A stretch of 64,000 nt of DNA from Orbilia blumenaviensis (GCA_036872755.1 JAVHNS010000006.1:372001-436000); one strand, 5' to 3'. Shown: positions 1-12,934, numbered from the stretch's first letter. Program-made: numbers and translations. Notes: generated from the letters alone by a model not told the origin.

Positions 1-271
1 TGCCTTGCGATGTATCCAGGACCAATCCGTTGCTAGTAAGTGGGAATCCCCAGTTTGAAGCTCTGACACTGGCAGAAGTAGAATGCGCTGGTGGGTTTCT
101 AAGGGTTGGGCTAATGTTGCGAGGATTGTTATTACCATTATTTACGGTGTTACTTCGGGCGCGGGGTTGGTTCGATAAGGATGCGAAGTGGCGGTTAGGC
201 CCTGGTGTTGGTGAGGGGGACTTCATAAAAGTACCAGACATGTTCGACGGCTGACGAGAAGGTGGACGGTC

Positions 272-1573
272 CTAGTTGATAGATTTAGTAAGTTCCCGCA
301 AAAATAGGTCGGCAATGCTTACGTGAGGACCTACATTTATGTCTGACTCTAGCGCAAACCCGGTATCCCGAACAAGATCCTCATCACTGCCCCAGTAAGC
401 AGCACCAGCATCGCTTCTTCCCCGGGTAGTTGCGGCTATGCTTCTTCCTATCCTACTTTCTCCGGCCTCGCTGCCAGTCTTAAATTTCGCACGTTTCGGG
501 CCTTTGTCTCGGAGAAAGCTCGACAAGATCAGGGCGTTGGAGGCGAATGTCGCAGCAAGTATTTCAAGAGATCCCATAAGAGTACGAAATGGCTGTGAGT
601 AATTTCGGTCTATGGTAGCAGGAATACGCCCACAGACAACAGATATGGGAAGGAAGGAAAGAGAGAAAAGGGCTATTAATTGTGCCTTTCTCTTGTTGGC
701 CATCTTAGAGTAGATGATTGCCGGGATCGGAAAGATGACGAGGACGAAGTCGGTGAAAACATCCAGAACTCCAGTAACAAAGAGTGGGATACCACCATTC
801 CGGCATTCAGCTAAGAAGACATATTAACATTGAAAGGTTTTTATCATTTTGGTCCATTTGTAGGTGACTTACGACCTGGGTCTGGCACAACTTGCCCTAG
901 ACATTTTCAACTATTGTTAGCATATGTCGTGACTGTATATCCCGACCGGGCCAGCGAAGAACTCACAGTAACTAGAATAGATGGTTAGAAGTTGATTATT
1001 TTCAAATGATCCTACGATCGTGAACGATGGATATATGACTTACTGGTCGAAAGGTTGGCATTCAACGAATGTTGATATTATCGACGCTACCAATGTTGCC
1101 AGCAGACCCCATCGAACAATCTTTAGACCAACATCGTAAACACCCTTCCAAAACTGGGTCGTTAATCTTTGGTAGAACTCTGTGATGCAAAATTTTTGTA
1201 TCCAAACATAGATCGCGAAGAAAACCCTTGCCGCCAAAACCACTTGGCTTCCTACTTCCCGGCGCCTTATTTCTTCTTCGTTCAGAAGGTCCGGTTGAGT
1301 ATTGTTTGTCCCATATTTCAGCACAACATGAGCGAGCGAAAGTCGCACTAAGAGCGGGATGATAGAGAGTAGCATCCACTGGTCGTCTCTAAATAGTCGC
1401 ATCGTGCGGACGTAACGGCCGAAACATCGCGCAAGGATGATGAAAAGTGAACATCCAGTAGCCCACCATGTTATCAACAAAGTCGGATTATCTGCTAATA
1501 TTGTTCGATAGGGCGCCGGATCATTATCTTCGCGATATAGCTGCCTCGCAGCTATATGCGGTATCGAAACCAT
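272..1573 (-). CDS. Fungal rhodopsin-like seven-helix integral membrane protein (PTH11-related family)
   Basis: Spliced model of 365 residues: exons 1573-1044, 971-967, 896-873 and 810-272. Seven hydrophobic segments are visible: four in exon 1, ending near ISTFVECQPFD, and three in exon 4, such as VLDVFTDFVLVIFPIPAII. After splicing, the loop after helix 4 reads FDHYWQVVPDPGPEC, the signature of the large fungal rhodopsin-like integral membrane family. Members are mostly uncharacterised or treated as PTH11-like GPCR candidates that may sense surface or chemical cues at the plasma membrane. The family's usual N-terminal CFEM domain is absent. The start ATG at 1573 opens a short extracellular N-terminus. 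Introns are 72, 70 and 62 nt with GT-AG ends. The hydrophilic C-tail of about 75 residues would be cytoplasmic. Family assignment is strong; ligand and function are unknown. Confidence 0.85.
967..971 (-). other. 5-nt microexon (TTACT) of the rhodopsin-like gene
   Basis: On the minus strand TTACT is preceded by an acceptor (TTCTAG) and followed by a donor (GTGAGT). Joining exon 1 (ending CGACCA) to TTACT and then to GGCAAGTTGTG gives the codons for H-Y-W-Q-V-V, the conserved family motif. It also sets the phase so that exon 4 reads on for 179 codons. Skipping it gives a TGA soon after the next junction. The exon length is inferred from frame and family conservation, not from cDNA. Confidence 0.7.
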
Positions 1574-4500
1574 CGTAGATGAGGCTCGAGAAGGTATGTG
1601 TTGAAATGTCGCCAGGAAATGAAATCAAACGGTACCTCTAACCATGCATATTACGGTGATCAGTTCCTGCGGTCAGAAGGATCGCAACATTACGAAGGTA
1701 AAAGGCTAAAGGGGAACCAAATGAAGCGGGCTAAGAAATCCAGCAGTGCGGGCTATGGGGATATGTAATCTAGGATGGACGGGGTAGCTTGGGAAATAGG
1801 AAGGTGTTATAACTTACTCTTTGACGCAGCTCTTCTGAAGGCGCCTCGGATGCAAAGTAATGACGGGAGCTATCTGAGACCTCGGTGGCCTAACGTCTCC
1901 TCACACGTGAGTGATTTTATCTAATCCCACTGATCGATACATAAACCGCCCAGATGGAATTGACATGCATATGCGACGGTTCTCGTTTGTATGATTGTGT
2001 GACTTTTTGCCTTGGTCGCAAGAGAAATCAGGATCGTCACGATTGGGAGTGGAGCCCTTATGTGGAGTCAACCTCGACGCCGCGTTATCGGCAAGATACA
2101 AAATCCAAGGATATGAGACAAAATGTCTCTGAATGGCTATATCGGGTCCTGACCTCATTGGCTTCAAGACGGCATATGCTGCAGACAGGAACCAATTGGC
2201 TGGCTTCGGTCATTCATTTAAGGGGTCCATATCGACGGAGTAGATGGTCATCCGTCAACCAGGAAATCGAGTGCTTGAGCCCGCAGGGCACCGGAACACT
2301 TTGCTGAGACTTCAACGGCTGCAGTTCCCTTCCAGAGCATCTAAAGTTGCAGGCTAGATGAGGTGTGTATTGCGCGCTGGTAGCAACCTAGTTTGTGGCG
2401 CTATTGTTGACAAGGGTTTCGGGACGGCACCAAGCCTGCAGTACGCTGTTCTGAACTGGGAAATGTGCCCAAATTTCTAGAGAATCGGAACGTAACACTA
2501 CTGAATCAATAAGATTTTGAAAGTGATGGTAGACGTACGTGGTACCTATGTAGTCTCGTTGGATCTGTTTCCCAGCGCAATATAATCTTGATAGATGAAA
2601 TCTTACACTCGGGACACTCTCGAATGACCCTGGTAGTAATTCTGGTGGTTTGGAGCTGAAAAGTAAATGTGAGATGGGGTGTCTTGAACGGGGACTTCTT
2701 CAGGCAGGTCTTAGGATAAAACTGGGCGTGCCCCACTTTTGCAATGCCAATCAGAGCGCCATGACAAGGCAGCATCCATACCACAGTGTTGCCGCGTGGG
2801 ATTTGCCCCCGCACCAATCGACTGCAAAATTTGAAAGAAAAATACACAGGTCTATCTCGCGAGATCTCAAAATTTCGACCATGCCAGGGTCGACTTTCTA
2901 GATTCGTTTTGAAGCGATAGGTAGGGTTTGTGAAATGCATGTCGCGTGCTTCATATGCCGAATTTCCGTGTTCATCCATAGCGCATAGCTAGCTATTATA
3001 TAGCTATAGCTTTGAATCCCGACACTTGAATCCAAACCCCAAACCTTATTCACACGTGGAATAGAAACAACATCCAGGCTGCAGTGCAGTGGTTTGCATG
3101 CATTAGGGTTGGACGCATCGACCCGTCTCACGACTCTAGCTTGGAATGCCGAAAGAACATTCTTTCCGTTGATTCGAATTTGCTCTGATAACAGACTGTT
3201 ATATTGGTGGGTAGTGTACTGTCAGCCTTTGACTTGGGCATACGTACTAGGACATCGTTGGCGCTACGAAAGGCTCAAGCGTTTGGTTTTTCGATGCATT
3301 AGATGCGCGTTATGTTAACTTAGCTCAGATATATATAATCGCAATCAATGTAAGCAGCACGGATAGATCTAGTACTGAGCCCAGGTTAACTCTCGTGCGT
3401 TCCAGATTATAATTTTATGGATCACATGTACCAATGTCACACCACCAATTGATCAATTTCGCGAGTCCTAAACTATTAATAAGGTTTATTAGATTTAAAG
3501 TCTGTTCTCAATAGTGACTTGGGAAGATTGTTCGTAATGCCTGTGTAGGGATGAGTTTTACAATTATTTTATAACTATCGTTAGTCAGGATATCAATCTC
3601 GAGCAACCAGGAAAATGAAGTTCGCACGATATCCCAGCTAAGCTGGGTGTAATATATTAATTAATCGCAATCATAGGTTACTTGTAACCTATAAGCCCAG
3701 CGGCTGTCTAGTATTTTGAAGGTTAAACAGAGTAATACACGTGCACACTTTGTAATGTTAGCCTTTTGCAATTTTGAAATGCTAACATAGTGGTTATAAA
3801 GGTGAATTCAAATAGCGGGCATCAGTATGTGCATTCATGTACTTGGGTCTGACATCGATGTATGTGTGGACAAAAGTTTAGACTGAGGTTGGGATATCGG
3901 TGCATCCGCAGTACAAGAAAATATGTATTAGGGATGCATATACCTATATCGCGACCCGATCCGATTCGAGAGCGCAGAAGAACGGCACAATCACAGCTCT
4001 GGTACGGACCAGTACTTACGTAACCAGTACTCCATTATGAAGCCTTATGTTGTAATTGGGGCTAGGAACGTTACGTAACTTGCGATAGGTGTATGTATGT
4101 ACGACTGGTGCTTAAACACTCAAGCGAGTATCATTTAGTACTTAGGTAAGCACTTGAGTGATTGCGACATACCAATATCGCTATACATGACCATATGGAC
4201 ATCTACACATTTTGCAGGCCTTGCAGTCTCGAGATCTCGTAACCAGGCTGTTTATAAAGGTACTAGTGAATAATGTGTTGGGATGAACAAACTCTAGACG
4301 ACAGGCAACACGTTCCATGGCGATCCCGATGTTGCACGCAGGCCGCAATAGCCATTTGATCAAACCTGACTACCTACTAATAGGTTATTATGAATTACAA
4401 GTTTATACCTCACTTCGGACCTAGCGGATATCGAAGCTATCATATTAAGCACGTATTTGCATATCATTACGACTCGTATTGACGGTTCTTTTATCATGAA

Positions 4501-6175
4501 GGATGCTAACTATCGTATCACTTGACCCTCACACCGCCACAAACGTGCAAGGGTGGCTCATCGCCAAGACTATAGGCTGTGGTCGAAGCTACCTTCCGCA
4601 AGGCAGGTTGATGTGCCTTTCGGTAGGGATATATTGCCGGGACGGACTCACCAAAGCCCATCCGCGAGATGGGGGTTTTTTTTAAGGCCGCTGGGTCCGG
4701 GATCCGGCATTCACTTTTTGAACCTTCGTTGGGGTATGCCGGTGGGTATCGCTACATCCGGGTTTTTACATGGACCAAAAGCTGACGGACCTCGTTGTCA
4801 CCGAAAGTTAGATCTTGGATTGGGAAAAAAACATTTCCTGAATGATGGAGGTAAAAGCTGAAACCACAAGTGATTGGAGCTGCTGAAGAACGTTCTTACT
4901 CATCATTGCAGATGCATTAATCTTCCCGCCAGCCCTATGGTACTTTGGCTAAGCCTCATCGCCCATCTCTCGCTAAAGCCTGTGACCGTGGAATATCCCG
5001 AGGGTTGTATTTCTCTCCAACCTTTCGATTGGCCTCTGCGAGCTCCCGAGAAACCGTGTCAGGCTGGTTAGAATCTACATTGGAGCAATTTGCAGTTTGG
5101 GAAGGCTTTCTTGCAGTCTGATCATCATCCTACGTGCTTGTGGCTTAGAGAGAAGAAAGAGGACCGGGGGTATGGCTAAGCTTTTCGGTGGGCGTGGAAG
5201 ATAATCCGCTGCAGCAGGATTGGTGTTCAATTACTATATTATCATACGAGGTATTCTACCAGCTACTTTGCCTTAGCTTCCTGGAATGCCGTTGATCGTG
5301 CTATCCAAACATCATTGCCTGGAAAGACAAAAGCTTCGAGAGCTAGAGCTGTCCTACCCACCTCATTCGTAATCCGTCTCTGTTAGCTCACTTTTCTCGA
5401 TTGATTCGAGACCAACACGGCTGGTCTACCGAATATATAGTTGAGCCGGTAAGCACTTCACACCTGCCCAGCTTTTCGCTTGCGTTTCTGCCCAAACGTT
5501 GCTCGATCCTGCTAGTCTCATCATCATTACATCTGCCCACGAGAGTCTAGTCTGCCTTCCAACCTGCCGAAAAGCCTTCGCAATCATGGAATCTGTCCAT
5601 TTTCTCTGATCCACCTTTCCTAACGGTCGCTATACATTTTAGGCCTTTGGATTGCTGCTGCTTCAAAACGCAGCCAGTGCCCCGCCCGCCAGCTTACTGA
5701 CATTTGACTCTTTTCCCCCCTCCTTTTTCTCCGGATCGAGTCCTTGCCTCCACCCCGAGACTCAACACCGTGAGACAGCGACAAGCGACGATTTCGCACC
5801 GTTTGAAACCCTCGGATATACTTTCGACGAGGTTCGCACGACCTTGTCGATAGGTTTATTGGCCTAAGTGGTAAGCTTTTCGGGTGAACTTTGAGTTTGT
5901 TCCGGCTCCAAGCCTTTGTCATCTAACGAACGGTCAGCTTCGCTCTGCTCCGAACGGATACTGCATCGAAACTAACACTTCATCTTCAGAGCAACGCAAC
6001 AAGATAGTGATATCTTCCGTCCTCGCCCGCTGTAGAATAAAAACAATCAGGCCAGAAAAAAAAAAAAAAAAAAGAGAGCGCTTGAAATAGGCACATCACA
6101 ACAATCTCCTAGTTTTTTTTTTTTTTATCTCTCGCGCGGCACAACAGCACCAGCTTGATTGTGACTTTTGCGACA
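1574..6175. other. 4.6 kb intergenic region, no supportable gene
   Basis: Open frames at 1954-2307 (+), 2506-2979 (-) and 4553-4861 (+) show no recognisable family, and the first overlaps an equally open antisense frame. Two small perfect-arm inverted repeats are present: CCCAGCT-A-AGCTGGG near 3631-3645 and ATAGGTTAC-TT-GTAACCTAT at 3673-3692. The last 500 bp looks like the promoter and leader of the next gene: pyrimidine-rich around 5713-5740, an A-run near 6056-6073 and a T-run near 6113-6126 just before the ATG. Confidence 0.5.
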
Positions 6176-9100
6176 ATGGCTGGCGGAAATCCGGAATCCC
6201 CTTCGTCTAAAATGCGATCCATCGCAACATTATTTGGCGTTACAGGCGAAAGAGGAGCCCTTAGCCCTCAAAATATACACTATACACCGCGTAACTCGAC
6301 TCTACCGCTGTATGATCCAGGTGAACTCGGTGGATTTACTCCAAATTCTGCGGTGCCGATGCAAGCATCCATGTCGAATGCGAGTTCCAACCACCCGTCC
6401 TCTTCCGACTTCTCCATGTCCCCTAATAATTATCTCGAGACTTCTATGTCCTCTCCTAACTCCTCGCATGGGTTTTCTTCTGGTACGACACCCGGCTACG
6501 ACCAAGATATGCCTTTCGATATGAGTACTCCGATGCCGGAAGAAGATGTGAACATAGACGACTATATCAATGAGCCACCGACGAGGCATAATACCCAACC
6601 AGCGACACAGACTTCGTTAGCCCCCACTGTTACCACGAACGACAATGTGTTCCCGAGCCCAGCTATGACAAACGCCAGTCTAAATGCCCAAATAAGGCCC
6701 AATGTTCTAGAGCCACTTAGGACTTCGACTTTGCCAACAATAGCCAATCCAGATATTACAGTTGACGATCATGACGCTACACAATCTAGCCGGCGTACCA
6801 AGAAACGATCAGGTGATGACGAGGCTAGCTTGAACCGGGTCCTCCCGGCCGGGAGAACCGCAGCTGCGACGGACGACGAAATCCCAAGTCTTCGAGATCA
6901 AGAACTCATGGTTAAAGAGTCGGAGAATCATATAAAGGTATTCCGATGGCTGTCTGGTGAAGGGTCCGGGCATCTAGGCGCCCCCCAATCCAACAGGTTG
7001 AGGAGTAGAAGTGTTGGTCAGACGGATGGGCCTCCGAACCCGGTTGATGCGGTGCCAGGTGCTGGGCAGAGCTTCAAGCATGAAGAACCCAATGCATACC
7101 CACCAGCTGACGGTACACCCAGAGGGGAGGGCGACGTATTATTCGATGATAGCGAGGAGGAGAGCACAGACGGGCACACATCTGACGAGGAGGGGCTCCC
7201 CGATTCCTTGATCCCAGAAAACGAGCTCGGTTTTCCGGATGGCATCGTATCCCATATTGGCGACGACGATATTCATCCGCCAAGGCATATTGATAGCATC
7301 CAAAGGATGACGGAGGAAGATGAAATGGCTATGGTCAATGGCGATCCCCACCCCAGCGGATTCCATAGATTTGGCCCATGGCATGACCCCCCTAAACCGA
7401 TCTCAACGCTGAACGTAAGAGAAGGCATCACGCGTGCACAACCCAACTCTTCGAACGCAGCCATCGAAAGGTGGAAGCGAGCAAACGAGAATATTGAGAC
7501 AGCGAGTCGTGTAGCTACATTTGGTACTATGCGGAGCCGTCGTTACTCAATTGGGGAGATGGATGGGCTATTCAAAAGGATGTCATTCGGACCAAACGAA
7601 GAGAACCTGTCGGTTGTCCACCGGCCCAATGCCCATCAAGATAGAAAACCCAGTTTGTTTGAGGTCAAGAACGTCTTAAAGAGGTTTTCAAGTGCAGGCC
7701 ACGAACATAAGAACGCTGCGCTTCATGTGCTGCAGGGCCTCTCGGACAAGTCTAAGGATCCTAAACCCTTGAGGAAGGATAGTCAGAAATCAAAGATTGG
7801 GAGGGAACGGTCGCCGAGTAGATTAAGCAGCTTAACGCGCAAGCTTTCCAAAAAGCGGAAGCAAAGTGAAGCCGATCCTTCAAAGGATACAGCTTCAGCA
7901 TTCGCCGGTATGGCTGGCTTGTCAATGTCAATTGGTGGGGGCGAAGCTGCTAGTTCTAGTAATCCGATGTCACCTCAAACCAAGAGGCTCGGCTCGCTGA
8001 ACAAAGGAAGGGTTGAGTTCGGCATTCCAGGATTCACATCGCCTACCTCGGCCGGGAGACATCAAAGCCAAGGATCACTGAGTGTGCCACCTTTTGAACC
8101 TCTCGAGCATGAAGCCTCGGATGACGAAGACGCACCATCTGAAACTATTCCTGCCCCCCCTCCTCAGCTCAAGATTCCAATTGATAAGATAACCCCAAAT
8201 CGGGCCGGCTTCTCAAAACACTGCCTCCAACTCAATCCCCAGTTGCATCCTAAGCTAATTGATAGGATTGCGATCGAACAAGTCAAACGTTTCAGGAAGC
8301 TCCAGGAGAACTTCCTCAAACATCATGCCACAGTTCAGAATTCAGGTAAATGCGCTAACGACCATCAGTGCGGCGCTGTTGCCAATCAAGGGCGAGAGAA
8401 CAACGCACCTTTCAATCTTCTCGAGAGTCCAAATAACAACGCATCGTACCCGATGCAAGAGTATGATTCAGATGACGAGGATGTCCCTAGTACGGATGGA
8501 AGGGTGACAGCGACCCAGTTCCCACCGGGTGTGCCAATGCCTCCTGTGAACCGACTACCTGCGGAGTTCGAATGCACGTTGTGCTTCAAGGTCAAAAAGT
8601 TTACTAAGCCCTCCGATTGGACCAAACATGTGCACGAGGATGTCCAGCCTTTCACCTGTACTTTCCCTGATTGCACAGAGCCAAAGAGTTTCAAGAGAAA
8701 GGCCGATTGGGTACGCCATGAGAATGAGAAGCATCGTCATTTGGAATGGTGGACTTGTAACCTACCTGATTGCAATCACCGTTGCTATAGAAAAGATAAC
8801 TTCGTACAACATCTTGTTCGAGAGCACAAGATGCCTGAAGTTAAGGTTAAGGCGACAAAGTCTGGTGCTACGAAGTCCGCAGCCGCCGGGGCACGGGGCG
8901 CGAAGAAAGGCAAAGGTGGCATAGAAGACGATGAGGCCAATAAGCTATGGGAGATAGTTACTGCTTGTTACAAGGAGACAACAAACAAGCCAACCTCCGA
9001 GCCTTGTCGCTTTTGTGGGTGCAGGCTGCAAAGCTGGAAGAAATTGACTGTCCATCTTGCGCGGCATATGGAAGCAATTTCCTTGCCTGTGATAACCCTA

Positions 9101-9706
9101 ATTGGTGAGGACGCCGTTTTGAGTCCTGCGAGCACGCGGCGGGGCAATTCCACGACAGTAACACCGATTACACCCTTCAATCCTTCAGCCTTCTCCGCTG
9201 CTGGACAAGGAAACATCACACCAATTTTGCCTGAGATGCAAAATATGTACGTTGGAATGACGTCTCATCAATCATCCATCTATTCGCCAACCAGGCCCGC
9301 TCCTTCAGGTGTTTATCCTTCACCGCATACTTCGCCACAGAGAAATGGAGACGTGGTCGGAGATAGGATCTACTCTAACATGATGGACCCATCGCTTGCC
9401 GTAGCACTACATCCTCAGACACAGTTTCAAATACAGAATGATTTGAACATGCTTATGCAGGAGCACCAGAATCAGCATCAACATGCACCGCAGAATCCCA
9501 TGAGTTATAATATTCAACCTAATATGGGATATGGGATGGGTGGGCACGATGGTATGCTTGGCTACTCAAACGCCAACATGGTTGCTCCGGGCTTAGGCAT
9601 AACAAATCCAGGGCAATACGGAGGTTGGAACCAAGGAGTGCAGCCATCTGGCGAGGATGAGACGGAACGGTTTATGAACTGGCAAAACCATCACCCCCCA
9701 TGGTAA
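6176..9706 (+). CDS. C2H2 zinc-finger protein, probable transcription factor
   Basis: A single uninterrupted frame of 1,176 residues. The start is ATG 6176, in good context (GACAATGGC); the frame is open a few codons further 5' but contains no earlier ATG. About 790 residues of Ser/Pro/Asp-rich, probably disordered sequence precede the fingers. Finger-like units follow from C800: CTLCFKVKKF..H, CTFPDCTEPKSFKRKADWVRH and CNLPDCNHRCYRKDNFVQH, ending near residue 880. A separate CRFCGCRLQSWKKLTVHLARH unit starts near C944. The C-terminus is rich in Gln, Asn, Met and Pro, like an activation domain. The finger layout is seen in fungal C2H2 regulators and is shared by the next gene, so nuclear DNA binding is likely. 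Targets cannot be inferred. A basic patch around residues 870-900 could be a nuclear localisation signal. Confidence 0.85.
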   Translation: MAGGNPESPSSKMRSIATLFGVTGERGALSPQNIHYTPRNSTLPLYDPGELGGFTPNSAVPMQASMSNASSNHPSSSDFSMSPNNYLETSMSSPNSSHGFSSGTTPGYDQDMPFDMSTPMPEEDVNIDDYINEPPTRHNTQPATQTSLAPTVTTNDNVFPSPAMTNASLNAQIRPNVLEPLRTSTLPTIANPDITVDDHDATQSSRRTKKRSGDDEASLNRVLPAGRTAAATDDEIPSLRDQELMVKESENHIKVFRWLSGEGSGHLGAPQSNRLRSRSVGQTDGPPNPVDAVPGAGQSFKHEEPNAYPPADGTPRGEGDVLFDDSEEESTDGHTSDEEGLPDSLIPENELGFPDGIVSHIGDDDIHPPRHIDSIQRMTEEDEMAMVNGDPHPSGFHRFGPWHDPPKPISTLNVREGITRAQPNSSNAAIERWKRANENIETASRVATFGTMRSRRYSIGEMDGLFKRMSFGPNEENLSVVHRPNAHQDRKPSLFEVKNVLKRFSSAGHEHKNAALHVLQGLSDKSKDPKPLRKDSQKSKIGRERSPSRLSSLTRKLSKKRKQSEADPSKDTASAFAGMAGLSMSIGGGEAASSSNPMSPQTKRLGSLNKGRVEFGIPGFTSPTSAGRHQSQGSLSVPPFEPLEHEASDDEDAPSETIPAPPPQLKIPIDKITPNRAGFSKHCLQLNPQLHPKLIDRIAIEQVKRFRKLQENFLKHHATVQNSGKCANDHQCGAVANQGRENNAPFNLLESPNNNASYPMQEYDSDDEDVPSTDGRVTATQFPPGVPMPPVNRLPAEFECTLCFKVKKFTKPSDWTKHVHEDVQPFTCTFPDCTEPKSFKRKADWVRHENEKHRHLEWWTCNLPDCNHRCYRKDNFVQHLVREHKMPEVKVKATKSGATKSAAAGARGAKKGKGGIEDDEANKLWEIVTACYKETTNKPTSEPCRFCGCRLQSWKKLTVHLARHMEAISLPVITLIGEDAVLSPASTRRGNSTTVTPITPFNPSAFSAAGQGNITPILPEMQNMYVGMTSHQSSIYSPTRPAPSGVYPSPHTSPQRNGDVVGDRIYSNMMDPSLAVALHPQTQFQIQNDLNMLMQEHQNQHQHAPQNPMSYNIQPNMGYGMGGHDGMLGYSNANMVAPGLGITNPGQYGGWNQGVQPSGEDETERFMNWQNHHPPW

Positions 9707-12700
9707 TGAAAGAATCCCATCGAGAGAAGGTTAATTTCCTTTCGTAAATTTGGCAGCTGTCAGCCGCGCCAAAGGTGATGACACTTTCAGGCCCGAGGGT
9801 CCTGCAGCATCCGCGATGGCTCGCGAAAATATGAGTCCCTGGTCTGATGTTAATGCAGGTTATCACACTCATGCCTAGGCACCTGCAGAACATGCATTTT
9901 TGACAACACAACAAAGTTCTGAACATTTGTCACCCTCTTATTCCTGTTTCCTTTTCGTGTTAGATATTGGCCTGATTTCATTTCTATAAGCCTTTTCCTG
10001 TCCTGAAATTAGTTTTTGTTTGTCGAATGGGTTGTTTGCGTCTTAATTGCTCTAATTGATTAATCCTTTGGCACACCTGATTGCAAGCGCTATGTTAACA
10101 TTACACTGCCAGCCATCGAAAGTCAACCTATGGTATTGCGGCTGCCTTGTTTTTACTCTCACATTCCTTTCTCGTGTGATTCTCGTCTGCGTCGGTATGC
10201 GGTGTTTGACCCTCTTTTCGAAAGCACATGCGCGTTCATAATAATGACAGGCATACAAAGATCCATTTGTCCTTTAATCCCGTCAACTCACGGATTGCTT
10301 GTTGGAGAAGTTCGGCCGTTACTCACGGGCTGTTGGTTTCTGTTAGTTTCGATGTCCTCCAGAACCTACGCATATAATGTCGCCGATGAAGGTGGAAAGT
10401 TTCCGAAATGTACAGTAACATTCTCTCTATTTCTAATTTTTTCCTGTGGCCGACAAATCTTGTCCGCAGACGAACCCGAAATATACCCCCCGTTCCGAAA
10501 AATATACATATATTTCTCACTTGTAACGACCCGGAGGGTATTTGAACTTTTCGACTGGCAAACCGAGGTCGGAAGGGAAGATTTTCAGATAGTCTTTGAA
10601 AAGAAAAGAAAAACAAGAGGGACAATTTGCTGTAACAGTGGTTTTCCCGAATAAGGCAACAAGGCCCTCCCCTGGCCTTTTAATGTGACACGAAGAACAC
10701 AGTAGAAAGCCGCCTTATACAACCTGGACAGTTGGTATTGTATTACTATTGTCAGATGCAGTTGTGTTCTCAAATGGTTGGGAGAGTCAGGAGCTCGTCC
10801 GAGACGGCAACAGACAGAACGCCAGTCAAAAGGGGTCGAAGAGGGGTTGAGAGAATTTTATACATTGCACATGTACCTCTACATGACACTCGCATGCAGT
10901 CCCGAACCCCGGCCCGGATATTGGCGGGCGAGAAAACATTGGGCCCCACTCTTTACTGATCAACGTCATCCGTGGACGATTTCGTCCAGTCGTATGGGCT
11001 GTTTGAGGTGAGCTTGCTGGCCTCTATCTTTGCCTCTTGAGGGGGATTGGTGCTTTAGACCCATGAATTGGGCCGAAAGTTTTTTTTTCCCTATTGCAGC
11101 GTGGTTATTCGTTTGATCCAGGCCTGTTTGATTTGTGGTTTTCGCCTGAGCCGAGTCAGAGTTGACATATGCAGTTGTACTCGCTTGGTCTTGGGCACAT
11201 CGTTCACCGCCCCGTCCATTCGTGGCCTGGCAATGTTAATCGTCAGCTGGCTGGGTCGTTGCTATATATAAGCAATTTCTCTTCGGAGTTTATGATCAAG
11301 CGGGCAAACTCTTCCCAGGTCGATATGTGTCTTTTTGTATCAAAAAATGAGGGGGGCCGCATGCCATCTGCACGCCTTCCTCGTTCGCGAAGCAAGGTTC
11401 CACTGCTGGGAACTATCGCTGAAAGTAGCTCGTAGTTCTGTAAATTTTTGGTGGCAAACGAATTGCAAGGCATGTATATTAGTTGGGCGGCCTGATTCCG
11501 GACCCGACGGCATGCACGTAAGGAGGCCTGTCAACTTTTGGACATCAAATAGCATCTTAATGGAAAAAGAAAAACTTCAAAGACTGAAATTAATGCACAT
11601 GCGGAGCCTTGAATTGTGCCTCGCAACTGACAGACTACCCTAGCAGTACAAATGGGTTTCATTTATTACTGACTTGCTTTTTTTCGAGTATGCAGAGCAG
11701 CCAAGTTCAGGGCGACATAGTCGGCGAGTGTGAATATGAAGTCCTCTAGCTTGATCGCCCCCTTGATTTTTTTTTCGTGTTCGCCTGGCCGCCCGATCGT
11801 ACACACGAACTTTCGCCTTTTCCCGATCGGTATAAGCTGATACTATGAATTTTTGTTCTGTTTGCGTAAAACCCACGGCGCAGCTCCTTCTTTCGGAATT
11901 CTTTCTACTATCAACTAAGCATTTCAGGCCAGCCTGCTAGATCCGCGAATAATTCGAGCCACGAGCGATCTGGAGGTTAGTCAAGTAAAAAAGTATGTCG
12001 AGCTGAGAAATTTGGGATTTGGAAGGTGTGCTTACTAAATCAGTTAATGCGAAAAGCCCTTGGAAACTTGCTTTAACAGCCCGAGTCTCAGGCCAGGCCT
12101 GAGCTATTCTTCTCCACTGCACTCCTTCGTGACAACGGGCTGCAGATGATTTGGGATCAAGCCAACCCATCAAACACCACCAAAGCGCATAGAAAGTCGA
12201 CTCACAGCGGTTATCGATATAGCGAAGAGTCATCAAGCCGATAGAACAAAGGCTTTGGGATCTCAAGGCACGGCTGACTAATAGCCGCTTCATCGAGGTA
12301 GGTCGCGACATTTCCTATATTTAAAGGCTCTCTGTTTTGCCTCTGCCGCGTCGCGGGTCGAAGAGCGGGTCGTAAACCTTTTTTTTTTTTTTTTTTTTTT
12401 TTTTTGCGTTGACTTTGACCATCGGCGGGAGGTACCCGTTGCGTGGAGGTTCGCATCTGTTAGTGGTATTGAGATATAATTCATACAGTTCGCGGGGTGA
12501 AGTTTAGCAGGATTTAGATGTTACTATTGATCCGGGGAGGGTGTTGGCGAGTTTATAAAAGAGAAGGGTTCTTAAATTCTCAATTGCAAACTTCTTCTAT
12601 TGCGTTCCTTGCATCTACTCTCCGGATCCTTATTATATGCATGCATAGGACATTTTCGCAATGATAGTAAACTAATTAATCGCTAGCGGATATAGCTACA

Positions 12701-12934
12701 AAACGCGAGAGAAAAAATATAATCCACAACTGAAGGACAGTGGATCAATAGACAAGCCCCGCGCGCGGCTGTCGAAATATCACCGTATATACTAGGCTGA
12801 ATATTCGAACGTATGTTTTTTTTTTTTCCCTTTCCTCAGCCTTGTATCGAAGTGTCGGGATCTCTAACCTGTCCTTCAAAAATAATTAGAGCCTCTCTTC
12901 GACCTTATCAAGGACCCGGGGAATATTGTTATGG
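9707..12934 (+). other. 3.2 kb intergenic region, no supportable gene
   Basis: It contains the 3' end of the upstream C2H2 gene and presumably the promoter of the next. Open frames at 10130-10654 (+) and 11937-12311 (-) have no recognisable domain. The second is crossed by good donor-like sites (GTGAGT, GTAAGC) on the minus strand, so a spliced transcript is possible but unproven. A 27-nt T-run lies at 12379-12405. Confidence 0.45.
12379..12405. repeat. Homopolymer T(27)
   Basis: An uninterrupted run of 27 T on the plus strand, the longest homopolymer noticed in the window. Its exact length may be unreliable in sequencing. Confidence 0.9.

Noticed and set aside
2506..2979. 157-codon minus-strand frame
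   Set aside because: No recognisable motif or splice context, and no ATG-proximal context that favours it.
8346..8368. Intron-like GTAAAT..GCTAAC..CAG inside the first C2H2 gene
   Set aside because: It is only 23 nt and not a multiple of three; removing it would break a frame that stays open into the zinc fingers.
10130..10654. 174-codon plus-strand frame after the first C2H2 gene
   Set aside because: No domain, poor composition and an equally open antisense frame; probably chance.
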